Positions 1 through 7,592 of a stretch of DNA of 64,000 bases are shown here, piece after piece (positions within the stretch are counted from its first letter, which is position 1; each line of letters starts with the position of its first letter). Both the position numbers and the translations under genes were made by a program. This DNA comes from Solirubrobacter soli DSM 22325. GTDB lineage: Bacteria > Actinomycetota > Thermoleophilia > Solirubrobacterales > Solirubrobacteraceae. The stretch spans positions 361,588 through 425,587 of the forward strand of contig NZ_KE384069.1 in assembly GCF_000423665.1 (NCBI RefSeq). The letters are read 5' to 3'. The notes under the pieces are model-generated. The model saw only the letters and a program-made list of their open reading frames with translations. It did no database searches and was not told where the DNA came from.

Positions 1-1
1 G

Positions 2-691
2 GAGGGCATGGTCGGCAAGGTCACCGTCACCGCGGGTGGCGGCTCGACCCCGGGCTCGGGCGTGGACTACACCGAGTACCGCGTCAACACGGGCGGGGCG
101 ACCGGCGAGTGGGTCCGCAAGGACAACACGAGCTCGGCGAGCCCGTTCGTGACGACCGTCGGCGTGTCCGCGGTCGGTTCGCACGTGGTCGAGTACCGCT
201 CCAAGGACAAGGCCGGCAACACCGAGGCCACCAAGTCGGTGGCGTTCTCGATCCAGGCGCCGGGGGCGGGTGACTCCGAGGACGCCGACGTCAACGCGGA
301 CGTGCCGCTGGTGATGTCGCTCGAGTTCACCGGGGCGGCGACCGTCGGCCCGCTGGTCCCGGGCGTCGCGAAGGACTACACCGCGTCGCTGGCGGCGAAG
401 GTGACGTCCAGCTCGCCCACCACGGCGTTGAGCGCGGTGGATCAGAGCACGAACGCTCCGGGCCGCCTGGTCAACGGCACCACGGCGCTCCCGCAGCCGC
501 TGCAGGCCGCCGCCGGTGGGGCGTTCGCGCCGATCGGCGGCACGCCCACTGTCCTGAAGTCCTGGACCGGGCCGCTGGCCAACGACCCCGTGACGGTCGA
601 GTTCAAGCAGCCTGTCGCTGCCACCGACAAGCTGGTCGCGGGTCACTACAGCAAGCGGATCACGTTCACGCTGTCGGCGACCACGCCGTAG
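2..691 (+). CDS. C-terminal part of a secreted repeat/Ig-like domain protein (5' truncated)
   Basis: The frame is open from the left edge, so the true start lies outside the window. The visible 229 or so residues begin with a beta-rich segment of the type that ends in 'VEYRSKDKAGN', seen in bacterial Ig-like/OmpL47-like domains of secreted actinobacterial proteins. A second module follows (about residues 95-227) with 'PLVPGVAKDYTAS', 'APGRLVNGT', 'NDPVTVEFKQ' and 'YSKRITFTLSATTP'. That pattern is a common C-terminal beta-sandwich of large extracellular proteins. There is no membrane anchor or catalytic motif in the visible part. The role is unknown; it is probably surface or extracellular. 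The gene is followed by two strong hairpins. Confidence 0.7.
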   Translation, partial: EGMVGKVTVTAGGGSTPGSGVDYTEYRVNTGGATGEWVRKDNTSSASPFVTTVGVSAVGSHVVEYRSKDKAGNTEATKSVAFSIQAPGAGDSEDADVNADVPLVMSLEFTGAATVGPLVPGVAKDYTASLAAKVTSSSPTTALSAVDQSTNAPGRLVNGTTALPQPLQAAAGGAFAPIGGTPTVLKSWTGPLANDPVTVEFKQPVAATDKLVAGHYSKRITFTLSATTP

Positions 692-706
692 CTCGCTGAC
701 GCAATT

Positions 707-740
707 CCCGGTCCCTGCGGGTTTCGCCGCGGGGACCGGG
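707..740 (+). terminator. GC-rich terminator hairpin after the secreted-protein gene
   Basis: CCCGGTCCC (707-715) pairs perfectly with GGGACCGGG (732-740), and an inner GCGG/CCGC stem lies around a GTTTCG loop. There is no U-tract, as is usual in high-GC actinobacteria. It lies 15 bases after the stop codon. Confidence 0.7.
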
Positions 741-760
741 CGTGCGTCTTCGGACGCACG
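741..760 (+). terminator. Second hairpin with UUCG tetraloop
   Basis: CGTGCGTC (741-748) and GACGCACG (753-760) form a perfect 8-bp stem closed by a TTCG tetraloop, one of the most stable RNA loops. It directly abuts the previous hairpin and overlaps the LexA box by two bases. It is likely a backup terminator insulating uvrA. Confidence 0.6.
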
Positions 761-772
761 AACACGCGTTCG
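759..772 (+). promoter_or_regulatory. LexA (SOS) box upstream of uvrA
   Basis: CGAACACGCGTTCG is an exact match to the Gram-positive LexA operator CGAACRNRYGTTYG and is a full palindrome. A TAGACT -10-like hexamer follows at 795-800, and the uvrA start is at 814. LexA bound here would overlap the -35 region and repress uvrA until DNA damage. Confidence 0.85.
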
Positions 773-813
773 ACTGTTCCGTCCGCGCTGGTCATAGACT
801 GAGAGGCAGACTT

Positions 814-3711
814 ATGTCCTCTCGTCAGAACTCCATCGTCGTCTCGGGCGCCCGGGAGCACAACCTCAAGGACGTCACCGTCGAGCTGCCGCGTGACTCG
901 CTCGTCGTCATCACCGGGCTGTCCGGCTCCGGCAAGTCCTCGCTCGCGTTCGACACGATCTACGCCGAGGGTCAGCGCCGCTACGTCGAGTCGCTGAGCG
1001 CGTACGCGCGCCAATTCCTGGGGCAGATGGACAAGCCGGATGTGGACTCCATCGAGGGTCTGTCGCCGGCGATCTCGATCGATCAGAAGACGACGTCGCG
1101 CAACCCGCGGTCGACGGTCGGCACGGTCACGGAGATCTACGACTACCTGCGTCTGCTGTGGGCGCGGATCGGCAAGCCGCACTGCTTCAACTGCGGGCGG
1201 CCGATCGCGGCGCAGTCGGCGGAGCAGATCATCGACCAGATCATGGGCCTGGAGGAAGGCACGCGGTTCATGGTCATGGCGCCGATCGTGCGCGGCCGCA
1301 AGGGCGAGTACGGCAAGCAGCTGGCCGAGCTGCGCGGCGAGGGCTTCACGCGCGTCAAGGTGGACGGCGAGCTGCGCCAGCTCGAGGAGGAGATCGTCCT
1401 CGACAAGCGCTACAAGCACGACATCTCGGTGGTCGTGGACCGTCTGGTGATGCGGCCGGAGCTGCGCAAGCGCCTGGCGGATTCCGTGGAGACCGCGGTC
1501 GCGCTGGCCGACGGCATCCTCGAGGTGGAGACCGTTCCTCGCGACGGTGAGCCGGAGATCTTCACGTACTCCGAGCGCTTCGCCTGCCTGCATTGCGGGA
1601 TCTCCATGCCCGAGCTCGAGCCGCGCTCGTTCTCGTTCAACGCGCCGCATGGCGCCTGCCCGCGCTGCACCGGGCTGGGCTCGATGATGGAGATCGACCC
1701 CGAGCTCGTGGTGCCGGACCCGTCGCTCTCGATCAACGAAGGCGCGATCTTGCCGTGGTCCTCAGGGGCGACGGGCTACTACGAGCAGATCGCGCAGGCG
1801 ATCGCCGAGCGCTACGAGGTCGACGTCGACTCGGCGTGGGAGGACCTCCCGGCCGAGGTCCAGAACCTCTTCCTGTACGGCACCAACGGCGACAAGCTGT
1901 ACGTGACGTACCGCAACCGGATGGGTCGCAAGCGGTCGTACATGACGACCTTCGAGGGCATCGTCCCGAACCTCGAGCGCCGCTACAAGGAGACCGACTC
2001 CGACTGGTCGCGGGAGAAGATCGAGGAGTACATGTCGATGCGGCCGTGCCCGGAGTGCAACGGCGCGCGCCTGCGGCCGGAGTCGCGGGCGGTCAAGGTG
2101 GGCGGCATCCCGATCCACGAGTTCACGGCGTTGAGCGCCAAGCGGGCGATCGAGTGGATGGACGGGCTCGAGCTCTCCAACCAGGACCGCGCGATCGCGC
2201 GGCTGATCCTGCGCGAGATCGACGAGCGCCTGCGGTTCCTGGACAACGTGGGCGTCGGGTACCTGTCGATGGAGCGGGCGTCGGCGACGTTGAGCGGCGG
2301 CGAGGCGCAGCGGATCCGGCTGGCGACGCAGATCGGGTCGTCGCTGGTGGGCGTGCTCTACATCCTCGACGAGCCGTCGATCGGCCTGCACCATCGCGAC
2401 AACGAGCGGCTGATCAAGACGCTGGAGCGGCTGCGCGACCTCGGCAACACGGTGTTGGTCGTCGAGCACGACGAGGACACGATGCGCGCCGCCGACTACG
2501 TGGTCGACATGGGTCCCGGCGCCGGTGAGCACGGCGGGCATGTCGTCGCGCGGGGCACGGCGGAGGAGATCATGGCCGTCGAGCAGTCGCTGACCGGGCA
2601 GTTCCTGGCGGGAACGCGGCGGATCGAGCCGCCCGCGGTGCGGCGCAAGCCCTCGGCGTACGTCGAGATCATCGGGGCGTCGCAGCACAACCTCAAGAAC
2701 GTCGACGTCAAGATCCCGCTCGGCGTGTTCTGCGCGGTGACGGGCGTGTCGGGCTCGGGCAAGTCGACCCTGGTCAACGAGATCCTCTACAAGGCCGTCG
2801 CGAACAAGCTGCACCGCTCGCGGATGCGGCCGGGCGCGCACAAGCGCCTCAAGGGCCTCGAGCACCTGGACAAGATCATCTCGGTCGACCAGTCGCCGAT
2901 CGGCCGCACGCCGCGGTCGAACCCGGCGACGTACATCGGGCTCTTCGACATCATCCGCGACCTGTACTCCAAGACGCAGGAGGCGCGGGCGCGCGGGTAC
3001 AAGCCGGGCCGGTTCTCGTTCAACGTCAAGGGCGGTCGCTGCGAGGTCTGCCGCGGCGACGGCCAGATCAAGATCGAGATGCACTTCCTGCCGGACATCT
3101 ACGTCCCGTGCGAGCAGTGCCACGGCAAGCGGTACAACAAGGAAACGCTGGACATCCGGTTCAAGGGCAAGACGATCGCCGACGTCCTCGACATGCCCGT
3201 CGAGGAGGCGCTCGAGTTCTTCGCCCACGTCCCGAAGATCGCCCGCCGCCTCCAGACCCTGCAGGACGTCGGCCTGAACTACATGCGGCTCGGCCAGCCG
3301 GCGACGACGCTGTCGGGCGGCGAGGCGCAGCGCATCAAGCTGGCGAGCGAGCTCGCGAAGGTCGCGACCGGCCGCACCCTCTACATCCTCGACGAGCCCA
3401 CCACGGGCCTGCACTTCGCCGACATCCAGAAGCTGCTGGAGGTCCTCCAGCGCCTGGTCGACCAGGGCAACTCCGTCGTCGTCATCGAGCACAACCTCGA
3501 CGTGATCAAGACCGCGGACCGCATCATCGACATGGGCCCGGAAGGCGGCGAGGAGGGCGGCACCCTCATGGCCGCCGGCACCCCCGAGGACATCGCGAAG
3601 GTCGAAGCGTCCTACACGGGCCGCTACATGAAGGACCTCACGAAGCCCTCGGCCAAGCCAAAGCCGCCGGCCCGCAAACGCGCGCCCCGCAAGGTCGCCG
3701 CGGCGGCCTGA
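814..3711 (+). CDS. uvrA: Excinuclease ABC subunit A
   Basis: UvrA is the ATP-dependent damage sensor of nucleotide excision repair; as a dimer it loads UvrB onto distorted DNA. The 965-residue product has the usual length. It carries a first Walker A (GLSGSGKSS, about residues 35-43) and a CxxC zinc module (CFNCG, then CLHCG...CPRC). It also carries ABC signatures ATLSGGEAQR and TTLSGGEAQR, each followed by a YILDEP Walker B, a second Walker A (GVSGSGKST) and the CEVC...CEQC zinc finger that contacts DNA. I chose ATG 814 because GAGAGG lies just upstream and because an upstream in-frame start at 742 would put the LexA box inside the gene. The C-terminus is a Lys/Arg/Pro/Ala-rich tail. Confidence 0.97.
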   Translation: MSSRQNSIVVSGAREHNLKDVTVELPRDSLVVITGLSGSGKSSLAFDTIYAEGQRRYVESLSAYARQFLGQMDKPDVDSIEGLSPAISIDQKTTSRNPRSTVGTVTEIYDYLRLLWARIGKPHCFNCGRPIAAQSAEQIIDQIMGLEEGTRFMVMAPIVRGRKGEYGKQLAELRGEGFTRVKVDGELRQLEEEIVLDKRYKHDISVVVDRLVMRPELRKRLADSVETAVALADGILEVETVPRDGEPEIFTYSERFACLHCGISMPELEPRSFSFNAPHGACPRCTGLGSMMEIDPELVVPDPSLSINEGAILPWSSGATGYYEQIAQAIAERYEVDVDSAWEDLPAEVQNLFLYGTNGDKLYVTYRNRMGRKRSYMTTFEGIVPNLERRYKETDSDWSREKIEEYMSMRPCPECNGARLRPESRAVKVGGIPIHEFTALSAKRAIEWMDGLELSNQDRAIARLILREIDERLRFLDNVGVGYLSMERASATLSGGEAQRIRLATQIGSSLVGVLYILDEPSIGLHHRDNERLIKTLERLRDLGNTVLVVEHDEDTMRAADYVVDMGPGAGEHGGHVVARGTAEEIMAVEQSLTGQFLAGTRRIEPPAVRRKPSAYVEIIGASQHNLKNVDVKIPLGVFCAVTGVSGSGKSTLVNEILYKAVANKLHRSRMRPGAHKRLKGLEHLDKIISVDQSPIGRTPRSNPATYIGLFDIIRDLYSKTQEARARGYKPGRFSFNVKGGRCEVCRGDGQIKIEMHFLPDIYVPCEQCHGKRYNKETLDIRFKGKTIADVLDMPVEEALEFFAHVPKIARRLQTLQDVGLNYMRLGQPATTLSGGEAQRIKLASELAKVATGRTLYILDEPTTGLHFADIQKLLEVLQRLVDQGNSVVVIEHNLDVIKTADRIIDMGPEGGEEGGTLMAAGTPEDIAKVEASYTGRYMKDLTKPSAKPKPPARKRAPRKVAAAA

Positions 3712-3713
3712 CC

Positions 3714-3736
3714 CGGCGCGGCGCCACGCCGCGCCG
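3714..3736. terminator. Bidirectional terminator hairpin between uvrA and the MFS gene
   Basis: CGGCGCGGCG (3714-3723) and CGCCGCGCCG (3727-3736) form a perfect 10-bp stem with a 3-base loop. It sits between two convergent stop codons, so it can serve both genes. Confidence 0.7.
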
Positions 3737-3739
3737 CGG

Positions 3740-5143
3740 TCAGTTCGTCGCGACGGCGGGTTCGGCGGCGACGGCGGTCCGGCGGCTCGGGCGCAGGATG
3801 ACCACGGCGAGCACCAGCGCGGCCAGCACGAGCGCGGAGGCGACCTCGAACGCGACGCCGTAGCCGTCGACGAGGGCGGCGGCGCTGGTCGCGGAGCCGG
3901 TGCGGTTCTCGGCGACGGTGGCGAGGATCGCCAGGCCGAGCGCGCCGCCGACCTGCTGGGTCGTGTTCACGAGGCCCGACGCGAGGCCGGAGTCCTCGGG
4001 TGCGGCGGAGGACATCGCCAGCGTCATCAGCGCCGGGAAGGTCAGGCCGCCGCCGATGCCGAGCAGCACCATCGCCGGCAGCAGATCGGTGACGTACTGG
4101 CCGTCGACCGGCACGCGCGAGAGCAGGAACAGGCCCGCCACGATCGAGGCGAGCGCGGGGATCAGCACGTTGCGCGCCCCGAAGCGTGCGTTCAGCCGCG
4201 CCGAGAAGCCCAGCGACAGCACGCCGATCGACAGCGAGATCGGCAGGAAGGCGGCGCCGGTGCGGACGGCGTCGTAGCCGAGCACCCGCTGCAGGTACAG
4301 CACGGCGAGGAAGAACACGCCGAGCATCCCCGCGATCATCAGCATCTGCACCAGGTTCGCGCCCGCGACGTTGCGGGAGCGCAGGACGCGGAGCGGGAGC
4401 AGCGGGCGGGCGGCGGTCGCCTGGCGCCAGACGAACGCGGCCAGCAGCGCGACGGCGACGACCGCCAGAACCAGCGAGCGTGCGTCGACGATCGTGTAGA
4501 CGCCGAGCATCAGCGCGCCCGTCACCAACACGGCGCCCGGGACGTCGGCGCCGGCGCGCAGGCCGAGACCCCGCTCCGGAGCGATCCAGCGCGCGCCGAG
4601 CACGAACGCCAGCACGCCGATCGGCACGTTGACGAAGAAGATCCAGTGCCACGTGAGGGCCTGCGTCAGGACGCCGCCCGCGAGCAGACCGATCGACGCG
4701 CCCGCCGAGGCGACGAACGAGAAGACGCCGATCGCGCGGCCCTGCTCGCCCGGCTCGGGGAACATCGTCACGATCATGCCGAGGATCACGGCGGAGCTCA
4801 GCGCGCCGCCGACGCCCTGGATGAACCGCGCGGCGATCAGCATCTCGGGCGAGCCGGAGAGCCCGCACAGCAGAGAAGCGAGGGTGAAGACGGCGAGGCC
4901 GGCGAGGAAGATCGTGCGGCGGCCGATCAGGTCGCCGAGCCGGCCGGCGAGCAGCAGCAGACCGCCGAAGGCGATCAGGTAGGCGTTGATGACCCACGCC
5001 AGACCTGACGCGGAGAAGCCGAGGTCCGACTGGATCGTCGGCAGGGCCACGTTCACGATCGTCTGGTCGAGGATCACCATCAGCATCCCCGCGCACAGGA
5101 CGACGAGGGCCAGCCAGCGCGAGTCGCGAGTTGAAACGGTCAT
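3740..5143 (-). CDS. MFS drug exporter, DHA2 (EmrB/QacA) family
   Basis: This is a proton-driven multidrug efflux permease in the cytoplasmic membrane. The 467-residue protein has about 14 hydrophobic segments, the DHA2 N-terminal hallmark LDQTIVNVALPTI, and the MFS motif A loop GRLGDLIGRR. Central and C-terminal halves contain the expected small-residue helices (GGALSSAVILG, GASIGLLAGG). ATG 5143 is preceded by a TACGGT hexamer 7 bases away and has no Shine-Dalgarno sequence, so it is probably leaderless. The marR-type gene upstream on the same strand, with a palindrome over the promoter, indicates drug- or phenol-inducible control. The substrate cannot be told from sequence. Confidence 0.92.
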   Translation of the reverse strand: MTVSTRDSRWLALVVLCAGMLMVILDQTIVNVALPTIQSDLGFSASGLAWVINAYLIAFGGLLLLAGRLGDLIGRRTIFLAGLAVFTLASLLCGLSGSPEMLIAARFIQGVGGALSSAVILGMIVTMFPEPGEQGRAIGVFSFVASAGASIGLLAGGVLTQALTWHWIFFVNVPIGVLAFVLGARWIAPERGLGLRAGADVPGAVLVTGALMLGVYTIVDARSLVLAVVAVALLAAFVWRQATAARPLLPLRVLRSRNVAGANLVQMLMIAGMLGVFFLAVLYLQRVLGYDAVRTGAAFLPISLSIGVLSLGFSARLNARFGARNVLIPALASIVAGLFLLSRVPVDGQYVTDLLPAMVLLGIGGGLTFPALMTLAMSSAAPEDSGLASGLVNTTQQVGGALGLAILATVAENRTGSATSAAALVDGYGVAFEVASALVLAALVLAVVILRPSRRTAVAAEPAVATN

Positions 5144-5150
5144 ACGAGGG

Positions 5151-5182
5151 ACCGTAGCAGATGATCTAGAACTAGACGATCT
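5151..5182 (-). promoter_or_regulatory. Leaderless promoter and probable MarR operator for the exporter
   Basis: On the minus strand TACGGT (5151-5156) lies 7 bases before the exporter ATG. Immediately upstream is an imperfect palindrome: AGATGATCTAG (5159-5169), AA, then CTAGACGATCT (5172-5182), with 9 of 11 positions symmetric. Its length and position over the -35/spacer region are typical of a MarR dimer site. The regulator assignment is an inference from the adjacent gene. Confidence 0.6.
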
Positions 5183-5188
5183 ACTTTC

Positions 5189-5217
5189 AACCTAAAGGGG
5201 TCAGGCCCCTTTAGGTT
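5189..5217 (-). terminator. Terminator of the marR-type gene
   Basis: AACCTAAAGGGG (5189-5200) and CCCCTTTAGGTT (5206-5217) form a perfect 12-bp stem with a 5-base loop. The MarR stop codon (5211-5213) lies inside the stem, so the hairpin separates MarR from the exporter promoter. Confidence 0.75.
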
Positions 5218-5684
5218 GCCCGCGGGCGCCTCACGGGCTGCACGCACTGCGGCGGGTGGGCGAGCCGCTCGTCGACGAGGCGCCGGAGCGCCGAGGCGAA
5301 GACGTCGCGCTCGGCCTCGGGCAACGAGGCGAGGACGTCGGCGAAGATGCCCTGGACGAGATCGTCGCCGTCGTTCGCGAGCTCGCGCCCGGCGTCGGTC
5401 ACGGCGATGATCCGCGCGCGCCGGTCGTTCGGGGCGGGGCGCCGCTCGACGAGCCCGCGCTTCTCGAGCTTGTCGACCGTGACGACCATCGTCGTCTTGT
5501 CGAGCTGGCAGAGCTCGGCGAGCTGGATCTGCGTGCGATCGGCTTCGAGCGCCTTGATCAGCACGCACTGCTCGCGAGGGGAGAGTCCGAGGTGCTCGAG
5601 CCGGGCGGTCAGCTCCGTCTGGAGCGAGTGCGCGGCGGACGAGAAGAGGAACGCGAGATCCGGTGTCCGCTCAACTATCGCCAT
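5211..5684 (-). CDS. MarR-family transcriptional regulator
   Basis: This is a dimeric winged-helix repressor, 157 residues, typical in length. The core shows the HTH segment (IQLAELCQLDKTTMVVTVDKL) and the wing (RGLVERRPAPNDRRARIIAVTDAGRE), a canonical MarR signature. It probably represses the adjacent DHA2 exporter, 67 bp downstream on the same strand, and is released by a small ligand. Its own start ATG 5684 has TACGCT 7 bases upstream. The ligand is unknown. Confidence 0.92.
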   Translation of the reverse strand: MAIVERTPDLAFLFSSAAHSLQTELTARLEHLGLSPREQCVLIKALEADRTQIQLAELCQLDKTTMVVTVDKLEKRGLVERRPAPNDRRARIIAVTDAGRELANDGDDLVQGIFADVLASLPEAERDVFASALRRLVDERLAHPPQCVQPVRRPRAT

Positions 5685-5691
5685 GACACCG

Positions 5692-5697
5692 AGCGTA
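5692..5697 (-). promoter_or_regulatory. Leaderless -10 of the marR-type gene
   Basis: Minus-strand TACGCT ends 7 bases before the ATG at 5684, the spacing expected for a leaderless transcript. Confidence 0.55.
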
Positions 5698-5701
5698 GCA
5701 G

Positions 5702-5742
5702 CGATTGGTCCGCGACGAGATCATCCCGCCGCGGACCAATCG
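5702..5742 (-). terminator. Terminator after the LysM transglycosylase gene
   Basis: CGATTGGTCCGCG (5702-5714) and CGCGGACCAATCG (5730-5742) are a perfect 13-bp inverted repeat with a 15-base loop, 9 bases beyond the minus-strand stop codon at 5752. Confidence 0.7.
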
Positions 5743-5751
5743 GAGGCGCAA

Positions 5752-6699
5752 CTATCCGCCGAAGCGGCCGCGCAGCGCCTGGACGTTCGCGACGTACTTG
5801 GCGGTGTCTTCGAACACGCCGCGCGAGCGCAACGCGCCGAGGCCCTGGTAATAGGCGGCGATCGCCTGCGACTCGTTCCCGCCAGTCTGGTTGAGCAGCG
5901 ACTTCAGGTACAGGACGCCGGCGGTCACGTTGTCGGTGGCCGAGTACGGGTTGAGCTGGCGGCCGGCGAGGTTCTTCTGCACGTAGTCCCACGTGCCGGG
6001 CATGACCTGCATGACGCCGCGGGCGTTGGCCGAGGAGACCATCGCGTTGTTGAAGCCGCTCTCCTGCCAGGCGATCGCGGTCGCCAACGAGGGGGAGACG
6101 CCGTGGGCGGCGGCGACGGACTGGACGTCGGACGCGCCGACGCGTGACGCGGTGGGCTCAGGCGCCGCGACCGGGACGACGGTCGCGGTCGGTGCGGGCT
6201 GCGAGGCGCGCGCGGGGGCGGGCGCGCCGGTCGGCAGCTTGATCACGGTGCCGGCGATGAGCAGGCCGGCGGGATCGAGGCCGTTCATGGCGGCGATCGC
6301 GCCCACGGACACGCGCGCACCCGCGGCGAGGCCCGACAGCGTGTCGCCCACGCGGACCGTGTAGCCGCCCATCGGGGCTGGGGCGGACGAAGCAGGAGCG
6401 GCGGCCGGCGCGGCAGAGGTGGCGGGCGCGGCGGCCGATGCGGAGGTGACGAGGCCGGCCTTCTGGAGCGCGGCGTAGCCCTCGACGGTGCTCGGGACCT
6501 GGATGGTGCTGCCGAGCACGACCTGCGAGCTCTCGGAAAGGCCGTTGAACGCGGCGACGGTGCGGGTGGTGAGGTTGTTGGCGGACGCGATCGACCACAG
6601 CGTCTCGCCTGGCTGCACGACGTGCGGCACGGCGGCGCTTGCAGGAGCGACCAACAGCATGGCGAATGAAACTGCGAGTAGCGGAGTACGACGAAACAC
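5752..6699 (-). CDS. Secreted LysM domain lytic transglycosylase
   Basis: This 315-residue exported peptidoglycan enzyme cleaves glycan strands by an SLT-type lytic transglycosylase domain. The start GTG 6699 follows GGGAGG by a few bases and gives a clear signal peptide (FRRTPLLAVSFAMLLVAPASA). Two LysM repeats follow (HVVQPGETLWSIA and YTVRVGDTLSGLA), joined by an Ala/Pro linker. The C-terminal SLT fold has the catalytic Glu in IAWQESGFN, then the ARGVMQVMPGTW and IAAYYQG motifs. Longer in-frame starts would overlap the divergent gene and bury the signal peptide. It probably acts in cell-wall turnover. I looked for a c-di-AMP riboswitch in the 91-base upstream gap and saw none. Confidence 0.9.
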   Translation of the reverse strand: MFRRTPLLAVSFAMLLVAPASAAVPHVVQPGETLWSIASANNLTTRTVAAFNGLSESSQVVLGSTIQVPSTVEGYAALQKAGLVTSASAAAPATSAAPAAAPASSAPAPMGGYTVRVGDTLSGLAAGARVSVGAIAAMNGLDPAGLLIAGTVIKLPTGAPAPARASQPAPTATVVPVAAPEPTASRVGASDVQSVAAAHGVSPSLATAIAWQESGFNNAMVSSANARGVMQVMPGTWDYVQKNLAGRQLNPYSATDNVTAGVLYLKSLLNQTGGNESQAIAAYYQGLGALRSRGVFEDTAKYVANVQALRGRFGG

Positions 6700-6790
6700 G
6701 TAGCCTCCCAGCGAAGTGTCTGACTGACCCGCAGGCTGCCCCGACCGCGGCGCGATTGCTAGCGCTGCGCGCGCGGTTACGTGAACGTGC

Positions 6791-7387
6791 ATGGAATCTT
6801 CCCTTCGCGACGACCTCAAGCTCTGGGCGCAGAAATGGCGCTGGTATGAGCGCAATTCGCTCCCGCACAACCGGGCCCGGATCCACTACGAATTCGCTCG
6901 GCGCCGTGCTTTCGCGCGCTGGCCGCTCCACGGCAACGTCCTCGAGATGTTCGCCGAGGGAAGATTGGAACTCGGCGAACACGTGCTGCTCGAGCCCAAT
7001 GTGTGGCTGACCGCCGCCGCGCCAGGAAGGATTCGCATCGGCGGCGGCACCTTCCTGAATCTGGGCGTTCAGGTCGCCGCGATGGACCTCGTGGAGATCG
7101 GCGAGCACTGCATGTTCGCCAACGGCTCCTTCGTCACGGACGCCAACCACCGCTTCGACGACCTCACGCAGCCGATCACCTGGCAGGGCTTCACGACGAA
7201 GGGCCCGACCCGGATCGGCGACAACGTCTGGTGCGGCGCGAACGTCGTCGTCACGAGCGGCGTGACGATCGGCGAGCGCTGCGTGATCGGCGCCAACAGC
7301 GTCGTCACCACCGACATCCCGCCGTTCAGCATCGCGGCGGGCGCACCCGCCCGCGTGATCAAGGCGATCAGGCCTTCGTCAGCATGA
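6791..7387 (+). CDS. Left-handed beta-helix (hexapeptide) acyltransferase
   Basis: This is a 198-residue trimeric acetyl/acyl-CoA-dependent O- or N-acetyltransferase of the maltose/galactoside acetyltransferase type. Imperfect hexapeptide repeats run from about residue 57 to 190 (LELGEHVLLEPNVWL, IRIGGGTFLNLGVQV, VVVTSGVTIGERCVIGANSVV), with the loop containing DANHRFDD and the C-terminal cap PARVIKAI. The acceptor is unknown, but a sugar of a surface glycan is plausible. It is divergent from the transglycosylase. The 3' end overlaps the convergent mini membrane protein gene by 20 bp. Confidence 0.85.
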   Translation: MESSLRDDLKLWAQKWRWYERNSLPHNRARIHYEFARRRAFARWPLHGNVLEMFAEGRLELGEHVLLEPNVWLTAAAPGRIRIGGGTFLNLGVQVAAMDLVEIGEHCMFANGSFVTDANHRFDDLTQPITWQGFTTKGPTRIGDNVWCGANVVVTSGVTIGERCVIGANSVVTTDIPPFSIAAGAPARVIKAIRPSSA

Positions 7388-7592
7388 TCTTCAGGGCCAG
7401 CACCACGGCGGCCGCGAACACCAGCAGGAAGAACGCCGACAGCGCGCCGTAGGCCACGCACGCCCCGGAGGCGCCTGAGCGCCGCGCCTGCGCCGAGCGG
7501 CTCGCGCCCAGCACCACGAACGAGTACGACGCGGTGATCCCCACGCCCGCGACGAGCGACACGGCGATCACCTCGAGGATGTCGCCGATCAT
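7368..7592 (-). CDS. Small two-helix membrane protein coupled to Pit
   Basis: This 74-residue protein has two predicted membrane helices (IAVSLVAGVGITASYSFVVL and GALSAFFLLVFAAAVVLAL) joined by a basic loop (SRSAQARRSG). Its ATG at 7592 overlaps the Pit stop codon (ATGA), so it is translationally coupled to the phosphate permease. No function is known. By position it could be an accessory subunit or regulator of Pit. It is easily missed because it shares sequence space with longer false frames. Confidence 0.75.
   Translation of the reverse strand: MIGDILEVIAVSLVAGVGITASYSFVVLGASRSAQARRSGASGACVAYGALSAFFLLVFAAAVVLALKIMLTKA

Noticed and set aside
742..813. Upstream uvrA start at 742
   Set aside because: It would include the LexA box and a hairpin in the coding region; ATG 814 has a ribosome-binding site and matches the UvrA N-terminus.
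1762..3492. Long open frame on the minus strand opposite uvrA
   Set aside because: It is a high-GC mirror frame; its product is Arg/Asp/Leu-rich with no recognisable domain, while uvrA on the other strand is certain. The same applies to long frames opposite hppA, the permeases and the AftD-like gene.
6700..6790. c-di-AMP (ydaO-type) riboswitch ahead of the LysM transglycosylase
   Set aside because: The gap is only 91 bases and shows none of the conserved ydaO sequence blocks that I know.
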